NCBI GenBank assembly: GCA_949738935.1
Contig: CATJCJ010000305.1
Location: 1-42,702 of the forward strand
Length of the DNA stretch: 42,702 nucleotides
Direction: 5' to 3'
Source of the DNA: an uncultured Eubacteriales bacterium
GTDB lineage: Bacteria; Bacillota; Clostridia; Lachnospirales; CAG-274
Part shown: piece after piece, positions 27,038 to 34,722 of the stretch
Layout of the letters: each line of letters starts with the position of its first letter
How positions within the stretch are numbered: position 1 is the stretch's first letter
The notes under the pieces: generated by a model
The model's input: only the letters and a program-made list of their open reading frames with translations
Database searches by the model: none
Told to the model about the DNA's origin: nothing
Position numbers and translations under genes: made by a program

Positions 27038-28798
27038 ATGAAAATGAGAGACAGTTATTCTATCTATTTGTTTTTTTTAGGAACAGCCATAGTACTAATG
27101 TTTCAGTTTATGGTTTTAAGATATGATGTTTTACTGAGATTTGATGCTAACCTTAGTTTAATTAGTTATGCAATACGTTCATTTGCTGATACGTTAATAT
27201 TGTTATTACCATTTTGGTTATTCCCTGCTCGTTTTCGTTCTTTTATATGGATTGTTATTATAGTATTTACTTGTTGGACGATATCACAAATGTGGTATTT
27301 TCGTACTTACAATGATTTAATGCCTTTTTCTTCTTATCTATTATTTAATAATATTTCATCTCTATTGTTAAACTGTATTGTAGGCTCAATTCGCATTATT
27401 GATTGTTTTTTAATTATTCCTGTAATAATACTATTTATTTTGTATTGGCGATATTTTAAACTACCCATAAAAAGAATAAAGATAACCACTAAAGAAAAGG
27501 TGGTATATATTTGTACCATATTTTTGATATCATCTGTAATATACATTGCTCAGGCATTTATTTATTATCAACATGAAAAAGGAAAAACTGTTTCTGTTTT
27601 TTGGGGAAGATATACTAATGCCGGTGGCTATGCATTCTATTTAAATTATAATGGTTTTGTGCCATTTTGCATACATTCTGCAATTGAAACTGCTTTAGAA
27701 AAACAAGAACTTACTAAAACAGAAAAAGAACAGATTAATAGATATATCTGTAGTAAGCAACAAAAGCCAGCCTGTTTGTACAATACATCAGAAAAGAAGA
27801 ATCTAATATTAATTATAGTGGAATCTCTTAATTCATGGGTTCTTGATTTTAGAATAAATGATATTGAAGTTACTCCCAATCTAAATAAATATTGTAAAGC
27901 TGAAAATTCCTTAACAGCACTTCGGATGTTTCCTCAAGTAAAAGACGGGCGTTCAAGTGATGCACATTTTATGTATAATACTGGATTGTTGCCAATAAAG
28001 TATGGAGCAGTGGCTGTTCGTTATGGAAAGGCCAATTACCCTTCCATGGCCAAAGCTTTAAAAGAATATCACTCTTTGGAAATCGTATGTGATGATGCAA
28101 AATTCTGGAATCAAAATAATACATTTGTATCTTATGGATTTAATGAAATATTTGATTGTCATACGATATCTCATAATTCTGATGATAAAGTTTCTGACCA
28201 AGCAATGTTCACAAAAGCTTTTGAGGTACTAAAGAATACCCCTCAGCCGTTTTATGCACAACTTGTAACTATAACGATGCATCAGCCATATAATGAGTTG
28301 GTAGTTCCTATGACAAATATTTCACGTTCATCGCAATATACGAAAGAAATAAGAAATTATCTTGAAGCTACACATTTTTGTGACGCTGCAATAGGTGAAT
28401 TTATTCATAAACTGAAAGAAACAGGAATATATCAAAACTCAGTTATTGCCATAATTGCAGATCATAATGAACTAAACAAAAATGTATTGGATGGTAGAGA
28501 TGAGGTTAAAACTTCTGATAAGGAGATTCCTCTGATTATTTTAAATGGCCCACAGGCATTGCAATATAAAGAGGTCTTGGGACAAATAGATGTCTATCCA
28601 ACTTTATTAGATGTTATGAATATAAATACTTATAGTTGGCCAGGATTAGGGTATAGTATTTTGCGTAAGCCGGCACCTACCTCTGCTGTAAGCTGGTCTG
28701 GAGAATTAGCAGGAGATGGGAAATTAGAAATAATTTCCAGACAGAAAGAGGCATGGAGTATATCGAATACAATAATTACCAAGCATTTCTTTAAGTGA
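27038..28798 (+). CDS. LtaS/phosphoethanolamine-transferase-like membrane sulfatase-fold protein
   Basis: From the ATG at 27038 the protein has 586 residues. Five hydrophobic segments (about 8-28, 40-62, 66-86, 110-145, 160-180) precede an extracytoplasmic alkaline-phosphatase/sulfatase domain. The domain has NLILIIVESLNSW (Glu262 as metal ligand), DGRSSDAHF, which aligns with the GKTSDSEF nucleophile motif of lipoteichoic acid synthase (here Ser306 in place of Thr), and IIADHNELN near 470. Such enzymes transfer phosphoglycerol or phosphoethanolamine to a polymer, lipid or sugar. Bacteroides make no lipoteichoic acid, so phosphoethanolamine or phosphoglycerol decoration of an envelope glycan is more plausible. 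Substrate unknown. A sulfatase proper is less likely given the membrane part. Confidence 0.8.
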   Translation: MKMRDSYSIYLFFLGTAIVLMFQFMVLRYDVLLRFDANLSLISYAIRSFADTLILLLPFWLFPARFRSFIWIVIIVFTCWTISQMWYFRTYNDLMPFSSYLLFNNISSLLLNCIVGSIRIIDCFLIIPVIILFILYWRYFKLPIKRIKITTKEKVVYICTIFLISSVIYIAQAFIYYQHEKGKTVSVFWGRYTNAGGYAFYLNYNGFVPFCIHSAIETALEKQELTKTEKEQINRYICSKQQKPACLYNTSEKKNLILIIVESLNSWVLDFRINDIEVTPNLNKYCKAENSLTALRMFPQVKDGRSSDAHFMYNTGLLPIKYGAVAVRYGKANYPSMAKALKEYHSLEIVCDDAKFWNQNNTFVSYGFNEIFDCHTISHNSDDKVSDQAMFTKAFEVLKNTPQPFYAQLVTITMHQPYNELVVPMTNISRSSQYTKEIRNYLEATHFCDAAIGEFIHKLKETGIYQNSVIAIIADHNELNKNVLDGRDEVKTSDKEIPLIILNGPQALQYKEVLGQIDVYPTLLDVMNINTYSWPGLGYSILRKPAPTSAVSWSGELAGDGKLEIISRQKEAWSISNTIITKHFFK

Positions 28799-29004
28799 TC
28801 TATTGGTCAAGATGTAATATAATACCTTTTTGTTAAAAATAGCCTTCCAAACAAACCGGGATGGATACTATTTAATGACTCGTAATGTATTGATTTTCAG
28901 TAGATATGGTGGTATGAGATGGAAAGTGCGACGTTTGTGGATGTATTAACTATTTTTAGTTTATTAAGAGCGAAAATGTTAATTCCTTAAAAAGGAACAG
29001 ATAG

Positions 29005-29035
29005 TTTGTTTTAATATAATATTATTATAGATTTT
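29005..29035 (+). promoter_or_regulatory. promoter of the methyltransferase gene
   Basis: TTTG (29005-29008) is followed after exactly 19 bases by TAGATTTT (29028-29035), seven of eight positions of TAnnTTTG. The ATG lies about 25 bases beyond the expected transcript start. The rest of the 28799-29064 gap is AT-rich and shows only a small hairpin (TTCCTT/AAGGAA near 28984-28997). Confidence 0.45.
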
Positions 29036-29064
29036 ACGTTATTTATATTATTAATATTTATATT

Positions 29065-29871
29065 ATGGATAAAAAAAATAAAAACATCTATCTCACTGGT
29101 GAAAAACTTTACGGGGATGATTTTACGGAAGAGGAAATTCTTCAATGGTATGAACAAGAGAAAGAAGGATATGCTGATATATATGGAGAGACTTGGGAAA
29201 ACAGAGAATATGAATATAGAAATATAACAAATAAATATGCATATAAATACCTTAAAGACATTAAACGATTTGATAATGTTTTAGGTTTTGGTGCATCATG
29301 GGGATATGAATTATACGATATTATAGACAAAGTGAATAATCTTGTTATTATAGATCCTTCTTTGAAAACCCGCTCTTCTAAAATTGGTGATGTTATACCT
29401 CAATATGTAATACCTTCACATACAGGGATCATCCCTTTTGAAGATAATAAATTTGATTTAATTACCTGCTTTGGTACTTTGCATCATATTCCTAATGTTA
29501 CCTTCCTCATGAAGGAGTTGCATCGAGTCCTTAAGCCTGGAGGTATTATTTGTATAAGAGAGCCGATAAAGTCGATGGGGGATTGGAACTATAGACGAAA
29601 AGGGGCTACTGCATGTGAACGTGGAATACCAATTAATATTTTTGATAAGATAATTGCAAATTTAGGCTATAGCATTATTAATAGAAGTTGTTGCTATACA
29701 TGCAGGGGCTTTTTTCAACGAACTTTTGGGTATAAATTTTCAATATCAAAAAGCTATCATCAATTGGATAAATATCTATCTACTATGTTAGAAAGAAATA
29801 TATATTATCACCCCACCTCTTTTTGGGAGAAACTTTGCCCTTCTATCGTTTTTTATGTCTTAAAGAAATAA
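29065..29871 (+). CDS. class I SAM-dependent methyltransferase
   Basis: The 268-residue protein has motif I NVLGFGASWGYE (71-82), an acidic residue after the next strand (LVIIDPS near 93-99), motif FDLITCFGTLHHIPNV (about 131-146) and LHRVLKPGGIICIREP (about 153-168), the usual order of Methyltransf_11 enzymes. Residues 1-50 are acidic and have no known domain; the C-terminal 90 residues hold a CCYTC cluster (about 209-213). Motif I is degenerate (GFGASWG instead of GxGxG). The nearest relatives I know of are small-molecule or sugar methyltransferases; the substrate is unknown. It has its own promoter but lies between polysaccharide-related genes. Confidence 0.8.
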   Translation: MDKKNKNIYLTGEKLYGDDFTEEEILQWYEQEKEGYADIYGETWENREYEYRNITNKYAYKYLKDIKRFDNVLGFGASWGYELYDIIDKVNNLVIIDPSLKTRSSKIGDVIPQYVIPSHTGIIPFEDNKFDLITCFGTLHHIPNVTFLMKELHRVLKPGGIICIREPIKSMGDWNYRRKGATACERGIPINIFDKIIANLGYSIINRSCCYTCRGFFQRTFGYKFSISKSYHQLDKYLSTMLERNIYYHPTSFWEKLCPSIVFYVLKK

Positions 29872-29881
29872 AGGGTAAAAG

Positions 29882-29923
29882 TATGCTCGAACAAACTCAT
29901 CTTCAGTTTGTTCTTTGAGCATA
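29882..29923 (+). other. hairpin between the methyltransferase and the small membrane protein
   Basis: TATGCTC and GAACAAACT pair with AGTTTGTTC and GAGCATA, 16 bp in total with a three-T bulge and a 7-base loop. It starts 10 bases after the methyltransferase stop. The following bases (TAAAAATTC) are A-rich rather than T-rich, so it would be a weak terminator on the plus strand; it may instead limit readthrough or protect a 3' end. Confidence 0.45.
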
Positions 29924-29949
29924 TAAAAATTCACTAAACCCTAACGAAA

Positions 29950-30096
29950 ATGAAAGAGAAAAACAGAACATGGATTATTATAGCCATTATTATAGCTGTA
30001 TTATTGTTGGGCTATTGGGTTTTATCATCTCCCAGAGTGGAGAAAGATGTAAACCAACAGTCAAAAGAGGTTATTGAAGATCTTACTATTGACTAA
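29950..30096 (+). CDS. 48-residue single-pass membrane protein
   Basis: This ORF is too short for the ORF track. It codes for MKEKNRTW, then a hydrophobic stretch of about 16 residues (IIIAIIIAVLLLGYWVL, 9-25) and a charged polar tail (RVEKDVNQQSKEVIEDLTID). Positive residues precede the helix and acidic ones follow, so the N-terminus should be cytoplasmic by the positive-inside rule. Unlike the spacer around it, the frame is open from ATG to TAA and has a normal composition. It resembles many small Bacteroides membrane proteins of unknown function. It lies between a hairpin and a bidirectional terminator. Confidence 0.6.
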   Translation: MKEKNRTWIIIAIIIAVLLLGYWVLSSPRVEKDVNQQSKEVIEDLTID

Positions 30097-30119
30097 TTCT
30101 TTGTATGACTAAAAATAGA

Positions 30120-30154
30120 AAAGAGTGGCCTTCACAAAATGAAAGTCGCTCTTT
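30120..30154. terminator. imperfect bidirectional terminator between the small protein gene and uxaB
   Basis: AAAGAG pairs with CTCTTT and the stem continues as TGGC-C-TTCA with TGAA-A-GTCG (two G-T pairs, one mismatch) around a CAAAA loop. T-rich sequence follows on the plus strand, and TTCTATTTTTAG on the minus strand. The genes on both sides converge. Confidence 0.6.
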
Positions 30155-30176
30155 CCTGTTTATTTTAATCTCTTAT

Positions 30177-31616
30177 TTAGAGAATGCTTTTCACTGTTTC
30201 CAGCATACCTTTTTCCTGGATAGAATCAAGGTTGGCTTTTACCGCTTCGGCCAGTCCTGGGATATTATTCAGATTTTCACCCCAAATAAACTCAGCGCCA
30301 AGTACACCTTCTGTTACTTTCTGAGTACAACCGGTTGCCCACAGTTCTTTCAACAGATTCATGATTTCCGGAGCGTCGTTTGGTATAATTTCGGCGCCAT
30401 CAGCACGAACGCCACCTTTATAATAGGTAATGATAGCAGCCAAACCTAATACTAAACCTTTTGGCAATTCTCCTTTACGCTCTAAATAAGTTTTCAATCC
30501 CGGCAGGTCACGTGTCTGATATTTCGGGAATGAATTCAGCATGATACTTGTTACAGCATGGTCTACAAACGGATTATTGAAGCGCTCCAATACATCGTGA
30601 GCAAATTTCTCCAGCTCGTCTTTTGGTAAGTTAAGTGTCTCCATTAACTCATCAAACATTACTTTGTGGATATATTTACCAACAACCTCGTGCTCACAGG
30701 CTTCACGCACAATATTTACTCCCGACAGATAGGCTACCGGAGAAAGGACAGTGTGCGGACCATTCAATAAAGTTACTTTACGTTCGTGATACGGAGCCTC
30801 AGATGGAACGAATAATACATTCAGGCCGGCTTTGTCAGCAGGGAACTCTTTCGCAATCTCTTGTGGTGCTTCAATGACCCAAAGATGGAATATTTCGGCC
30901 TGAACAACCAGATTATCATCGTATTGTAGTTTTTCCTTGATGGCAGCAATGTCTTTACGGGGGAATCCGGGTACAATGCGGTCTACCAATGTAGCATATA
31001 CGCCGCAGGCTTCTTCAAACCATGTTTTGAATTCTTCACCCAGGTTCCATAATTCGATGTATTGATAGATTGTTTCTTTTAGTTTGTGGCCATTAAGAAA
31101 GATAAGTTCGCATGGGAAAATGATTAATCCTTTACTCTTATCTCCATTGAATGTTTTGAAACGATGATATAACAATTGAGTCAGCTTGCCCGGATAAGAA
31201 GTTGCAGGTGCATCATCCAGTTTACAAGACGGATCGAAAGCGATACCGGCTTCAGTAGTATTGGAAATAACAAAGCGCATCTCCGGTTGTTCCGCCAACT
31301 TCATGAACTCTGCATTTTGTGTATAGGGGTTCAATGCACGGCTGATAACGTCAATCATTGTGAGACTATTAACAGCTTCGCCTTTGTCCAGTCCCTGGAG
31401 GTTTACATGATAGAGATCATCCTGCGCATTCAGCATGTCCACCATACCTTTGTCGATAGGTTGAACAACGACTACGCTACTATTGAAATCGGCTTTCTCG
31501 TTCATATTATAGATTATCCAATCTACAAATGCACGTAAAAAGTTTCCTTCACCAAATTGGATGATACGCTCTGGGCGTTGTACTTTAAGAGCTGTCTCTT
31601 TGTTTAATGCTTTCAT
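30177..31616 (-). CDS. uxaB: tagaturonate reductase (altronate oxidoreductase)
   Basis: From the ATG at 31616 the protein has 479 residues (MKALNKETALKVQRPERIIQFGEGNFLRAF); the track start is an upstream TTG. It is a member of the mannitol dehydrogenase family, with the N-terminal NAD-binding IIQFGEGNFLRAF (18-30), SNTTEAGIAFDP near 120, and the substrate-side helices KVTLLNGPHTVLSPVAYLSG (catalytic Lys and Asn/His) near 280-300. The TTEAGI pattern and context favour UxaB over fructuronate reductase UxuB. It reduces tagaturonate to altronate in galacturonate breakdown. It lies 27 bases after the LacI-type regulator on the same strand, and the isomerase gene uxaC is divergent; uxaA is not in the window. 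Confidence 0.92.
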   Translation of the reverse strand: MKALNKETALKVQRPERIIQFGEGNFLRAFVDWIIYNMNEKADFNSSVVVVQPIDKGMVDMLNAQDDLYHVNLQGLDKGEAVNSLTMIDVISRALNPYTQNAEFMKLAEQPEMRFVISNTTEAGIAFDPSCKLDDAPATSYPGKLTQLLYHRFKTFNGDKSKGLIIFPCELIFLNGHKLKETIYQYIELWNLGEEFKTWFEEACGVYATLVDRIVPGFPRKDIAAIKEKLQYDDNLVVQAEIFHLWVIEAPQEIAKEFPADKAGLNVLFVPSEAPYHERKVTLLNGPHTVLSPVAYLSGVNIVREACEHEVVGKYIHKVMFDELMETLNLPKDELEKFAHDVLERFNNPFVDHAVTSIMLNSFPKYQTRDLPGLKTYLERKGELPKGLVLGLAAIITYYKGGVRADGAEIIPNDAPEIMNLLKELWATGCTQKVTEGVLGAEFIWGENLNNIPGLAEAVKANLDSIQEKGMLETVKSIL

Positions 31617-31643
31617 GTTAATCAAAATTATAAAATTAATATG

Positions 31644-32705
31644 TTATTCAAATTCGAAATAAAAATCAATATTCTCTTTTATCAGAATATCAATCGGCAT
31701 ATATTTCAGCGGTTCAACAGATTTTTTGAAGACGATGTTGTCACATAGTGTTTTTACACCACAGTAGCCTTGAAGCCCGGGACGTTGACCTATAAGATAG
31801 GTGACTTCTCCTGATTTCAGCAATTCGGTATTGTTCCTTAGAAGATCATACCCTATCAGGCCAGTCATGTTCTGTCCCTTTTCCCGTAAGTAGTGCCCCA
31901 CCTGGTAAACACGAGAGTTGAATACCGCCCCCAATGTTGCTTTTGGATGTTTCCGGAAAAAGTCACTTAATATTTCATTATTTTTTTCCGGATTATTCTT
32001 ATTCAATATTACTTCGTGAATCGCGATGTCTTTATGTTCTTCAGAAATATATTTCATGAATCCTTCAAGACGACGTTTCATCTGTATCTCTGCCGGATTA
32101 TCCTTGTTATTATTTAAAAACAATATCAATTCTTGCCCCTGCTGATAATTGCGCATCAGGATTTTAGCTGCAATATATCCGCTCTTATAAGAATCCTGAC
32201 CGATGTATTTCAGAGCTTTAGCTTCTTCAATATCAAAATCAATGAATGCAAACGGAATATTTTTATCTTTTAAATATGCGAGCATTGAAAGAGTGTCTTC
32301 CCGAAAATTAGGAGCTAAAAGCAGTGCATCTGTGTTGCTTTTCTCTATTTTCTGACATGCATCCTGATAAGATTTTCGGTCTCCATGTTTGTAATGCAAG
32401 TAATCTACACTAACGTTAAACGGACGTAACTCTTGCCGGGCACGTTCAATACCGGTTGCCACAGAATGCCAATAATCATGTTCTACATAATAGGGTATCA
32501 TGCATGTAATGGTGTACTTTTTCTTGGCAGCCAGGCCGATAGCAAATACATTGGGCTGATAATTGATCTCATCGAGCACCTTCTGGACTTTTTCTTTGCT
32601 TTTCTGAGATACATCACCCCGATTGTGAAGTACCCGGTCTACCGTTCCGGCAGAAACTCCTGCCATCTGGGCTATATCTTTTATGGTGTAGTTCTGGTCT
32701 TCCAT
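31644..32705 (-). CDS. LacI-family transcriptional regulator of the uronate genes
   Basis: The 353-residue protein has the LacI helix-turn-helix and hinge at the N-terminus (YTIKDIAQMAGVSAGTVDRVLHNRGDVS, 6-33, then VLDEINYQPN) and a periplasmic-binding-protein-like sensor domain from about 60 on (ITCMIPYYVEHDYWHSVATGIERA). The sensor is of the type 4 sugar-binding kind used for ribose or uronates. It begins the lacI-uxaB transcript and faces uxaC across 197 bases with overlapping promoters, so control of both directions in response to a uronate or intermediate is likely. The effector is not known. Confidence 0.9.
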   Translation of the reverse strand: MEDQNYTIKDIAQMAGVSAGTVDRVLHNRGDVSQKSKEKVQKVLDEINYQPNVFAIGLAAKKKYTITCMIPYYVEHDYWHSVATGIERARQELRPFNVSVDYLHYKHGDRKSYQDACQKIEKSNTDALLLAPNFREDTLSMLAYLKDKNIPFAFIDFDIEEAKALKYIGQDSYKSGYIAAKILMRNYQQGQELILFLNNNKDNPAEIQMKRRLEGFMKYISEEHKDIAIHEVILNKNNPEKNNEILSDFFRKHPKATLGAVFNSRVYQVGHYLREKGQNMTGLIGYDLLRNNTELLKSGEVTYLIGQRPGLQGYCGVKTLCDNIVFKKSVEPLKYMPIDILIKENIDFYFEFE

Positions 32706-32739
32706 AGCTTTAAAACTTAAATATTATAAATATTCGCTG

Positions 32740-32769
32740 CAAATATACGAATTATTTTGTTCCTACAAG
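32740..32769 (-). promoter_or_regulatory. promoter of the lacI-uxaB operon
   Basis: On the minus strand CTTG (32769-32766) is followed after 18 bases by TATATTTG (32747-32740), a full -7 match. It overlaps the -33 box of the divergent uxaC promoter, so polymerase binding to one should exclude the other. Confidence 0.6.
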
Positions 32770-32786
32770 TAATTTTTCTACTTTTG
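32756..32786 (+). promoter_or_regulatory. promoter of uxaC
   Basis: TTTG (32756-32759), 19 bases, then TACTTTTG (32779-32786): an exact Bacteroides consensus promoter at exact spacing. The leader to the uxaC ATG is about 110 bases. Confidence 0.75.
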
Positions 32787-32793
32787 TGTTCGA

Positions 32794-32802
32794 TAACGGT
32801 TA
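32794..32802 (+). promoter_or_regulatory. possible operator at the uxaC transcript start
   Basis: TAACGGTTA is a 9-base palindrome with an odd centre, lying at the expected uxaC start of transcription. LacI-family operators are often palindromes with a central CG and A/T-rich arms. Short and found by eye, so weak evidence. Confidence 0.25.
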
Positions 32803-32902
32803 ATAAAACTAAAACGATAATCAGGCCTATTAGCTTTACAATCAATACTATATAGGTTACGATATAAAAAGTAATTATTTTATATACTTAAAACACAGTA
32901 GA

Positions 32903-34309
32903 ATGAAAAACTTTATGGATGAAAACTTCCTGTTGCAGACAGAAACAGCACAGAAGTTGTATCACGAACATGCGGCAAAGATGCCAATTATTGATTACCA
33001 CTGTCACTTAATTCCTCAAATGGTTGCTGATGATTATCAGTTTAAATCATTGACAGAAATTTGGTTGGGTGGCGACCATTACAAGTGGCGTGCAATGCGT
33101 ACTAACGGTGTAGATGAGCGTTATTGTACCGGTAAGGATACTACAGATTGGGAAAAATTTGAGAAGTGGGCTGAAACCGTACCTTATACTTTCCGTAATC
33201 CGTTGTATCACTGGACTCATCTGGAACTGAAGACTGCGTTTGGTATTGATAAGATTTTGAGTCCGAAGACTGCCCGTGAGATCTATGATGAATGTAATGA
33301 AAAGTTGGCTTTACCCGAATATTCGGCTCGTGGTATGATGCGTCGTTATCGTGTAGAAGTGGTTTGTACTACTGATGATCCTATCGATTCACTGGAATAT
33401 CACATCAAAACACGTGAGAGTGGATTTGAAATAAAAATGCTTCCTACATGGCGTCCGGATAAAGCGATGGCTGTAGAAGTTCCTGCAGACTTCCGTTCAT
33501 ATATGGAAAAACTTTCCGAAGTGAGTGGCGTTACCATCTCTGCATATGATGATATGATTGCTGCTTTGCGCAAACGTCATGACTTCTTTGCTGAACAAGG
33601 CTGCAAACTGTCAGATCATGGTATTGAAGAATTTTATGCCGAAGATTATACAGATGCGGAAATCAAAGCTATATTTAATAAGGTGTATGGCGGAGCAGAA
33701 TTGACGAAGGAAGAGATTCTGAAGTTTAAATCGGCTATGTTGGTGGTATTTGGTGAAATGGATTGGGAAAAAGGCTGGACTCAACAGTTCCATTATGGTG
33801 CTATCCGTAACAACAACAGTAAGATGTTTAAGCTTCTGGGTCCTGATACCGGTTTTGATTCAATTGGTGAATTTACTACGGCAAAAGCTATGTCTAAATT
33901 CCTTGACCGCTTAAACTCTAAGGGTAAATTGACAAAAACAATCCTTTATAACCTCAATCCTTGTGCAAACGAAGTGATTGCCACGATGCTGGGTAACTTC
34001 CAGGATGGTACTGTTGCAGGAAAGATACAGTTTGGTTCAGGCTGGTGGTTCCTCGATCAGAAAGATGGTATGGAAAAGCAGATGAATGCTCTTTCTGTAT
34101 TAGGATTGCTGAGTCGTTTCGTAGGTATGTTGACCGATTCTCGTTCCTTCCTCTCCTACCCGCGTCATGAATATTTCCGTCGTACGTTATGTAATCTGGT
34201 GGGTCGTGATGTAGAAAATGGTGAAATTCCGGTATCAGAAATGGATCGTGTAAACCAAATGATTGAAGATATCAGTTATAATAATGCTAAGAACTTCTTT
34301 CAGTTTTAA
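32903..34309 (+). CDS. uxaC: glucuronate (uronate) isomerase
   Basis: The 468-residue protein converts glucuronate to fructuronate and galacturonate to tagaturonate. It belongs to the amidohydrolase superfamily: IIDYHCHLIPQMVADD (28-43) holds the metal-binding HxH-like motif, followed by WLGGDHYKWRAMRTNGVDE (about 54-72), VVCTTDDPIDSLEYH (about 154-168) and LTDSRSFLSYPRHEYFRR (about 412-429). The length is that of the family. It is divergent from lacI-uxaB and ends in a strong terminator, so it is transcribed alone. Its product tagaturonate is the substrate of UxaB next to it. Confidence 0.96.
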   Translation: MKNFMDENFLLQTETAQKLYHEHAAKMPIIDYHCHLIPQMVADDYQFKSLTEIWLGGDHYKWRAMRTNGVDERYCTGKDTTDWEKFEKWAETVPYTFRNPLYHWTHLELKTAFGIDKILSPKTAREIYDECNEKLALPEYSARGMMRRYRVEVVCTTDDPIDSLEYHIKTRESGFEIKMLPTWRPDKAMAVEVPADFRSYMEKLSEVSGVTISAYDDMIAALRKRHDFFAEQGCKLSDHGIEEFYAEDYTDAEIKAIFNKVYGGAELTKEEILKFKSAMLVVFGEMDWEKGWTQQFHYGAIRNNNSKMFKLLGPDTGFDSIGEFTTAKAMSKFLDRLNSKGKLTKTILYNLNPCANEVIATMLGNFQDGTVAGKIQFGSGWWFLDQKDGMEKQMNALSVLGLLSRFVGMLTDSRSFLSYPRHEYFRRTLCNLVGRDVENGEIPVSEMDRVNQMIEDISYNNAKNFFQF

Positions 34310-34339
34310 TCAGATAAAAATCTGATAAGAAAACAGAAT

Positions 34340-34376
34340 ACCGGCAGGAACTAATCATGTTCCTGCCGGTTTTTTT
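34340..34376 (+). terminator. intrinsic terminator of uxaC
   Basis: A perfect 12-bp stem (ACCGGCAGGAAC with its complement) and 7-base loop are followed by seven T. A smaller hairpin, ATCAGAT/ATCTGAT, sits right behind the uxaC stop at 34311-34326. Confidence 0.95.
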
Positions 34377-34386
34377 ATATGAAACC

Positions 34387-34417
34387 ATTGTCATTTCTAT
34401 TTTATTCATTAACTTTG
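34387..34417 (+). promoter_or_regulatory. promoter of the wza2-wzc operon
   Basis: ATTG (34387-34390), 19 bases, then TAACTTTG (34410-34417), with CAG after. This is a near-perfect Bacteroides promoter at exact spacing. It lies about 300 bases before wza2, so the message has a very long leader. Confidence 0.7.
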
Positions 34418-34722
34418 CAGTCTGTTTAGAAACTTTATATAAAGGTTCTAAATGGTTACATATTAATTAGTTAGAAGCGTTTACGATATTATTCTTGTCA
34501 AGGAAATCGCCAATTTCAAAAGAGACACTGGAATAATAAGCAACAAAACGCTCATGCTCGCTGTATATCTACGAATGTATAGTTGGGCGTGGGCTGTTGC
34601 TTCATTATTTGTGTTTCGGGTGTTTGGCGATACCTCTTGACAGATAATGGCAACAGTTCCCACGCTTTCTATATATAATTAGAATAGCTGGTGCGGGAAC
34701 CACCGGCTACGAACAAACAGTA
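34418..34722 (+). promoter_or_regulatory. ~300-base structured leader RNA of the wza2-wzc operon
   Basis: This gene-free stretch holds a large hairpin: GCGTGGG-CTGTTGC-(TT)-CATTAT (34587-34608) pairs with ATAATG-GCAACAG-(TT)-CCCACGC (34644-34665), 20 bp with one two-base bulge on each side and four further pairs inside. TTTCTATATATAATT follows, a weak terminator-like tail. A second stem (AGCTGGTG/CACCGGCT, 34686-34708) sits 14 bases before the wza2 ATG, and AGCGTTT (34476-34482) can pair with AAACGCT (34546-34552). A 28-codon ORF lies across the left arm of the big hairpin. Long leaders that control read-through are known for Bacteroides capsule operons (UpxY antitermination); no upxY gene is seen here. 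Confidence 0.65.
34554..34640 (+). CDS. possible 28-codon upstream ORF in the wza2 leader
   Basis: ATG to TGA codes for 28 residues (MLAVYLRMYSWAWAVAS..., aromatic and hydrophobic). It contains the left arm of the leader hairpin (34587-34608) and stops four bases before the right arm. A ribosome on this ORF would hold the hairpin open, so it could act as a leader peptide. There is no Shine-Dalgarno sequence, but most genes of this organism lack one. The minus strand is open across the same bases, which follows from the inverted repeat and weakens the coding case. Confidence 0.25.
   Translation: MLAVYLRMYSWAWAVASLFVFRVFGDTS

Noticed and set aside
28919-28990. 23-codon ORF between the LtaS-like gene and the methyltransferase
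   Set aside because: No promoter of its own, no recognisable feature, and length expected by chance.
34481-34663. 60-residue minus-strand ORF in the wza2 leader
   Set aside because: It lies across the inverted repeat of the leader, opposes the operon promoter, and has no promoter or family. The openness of both strands follows from the hairpin.
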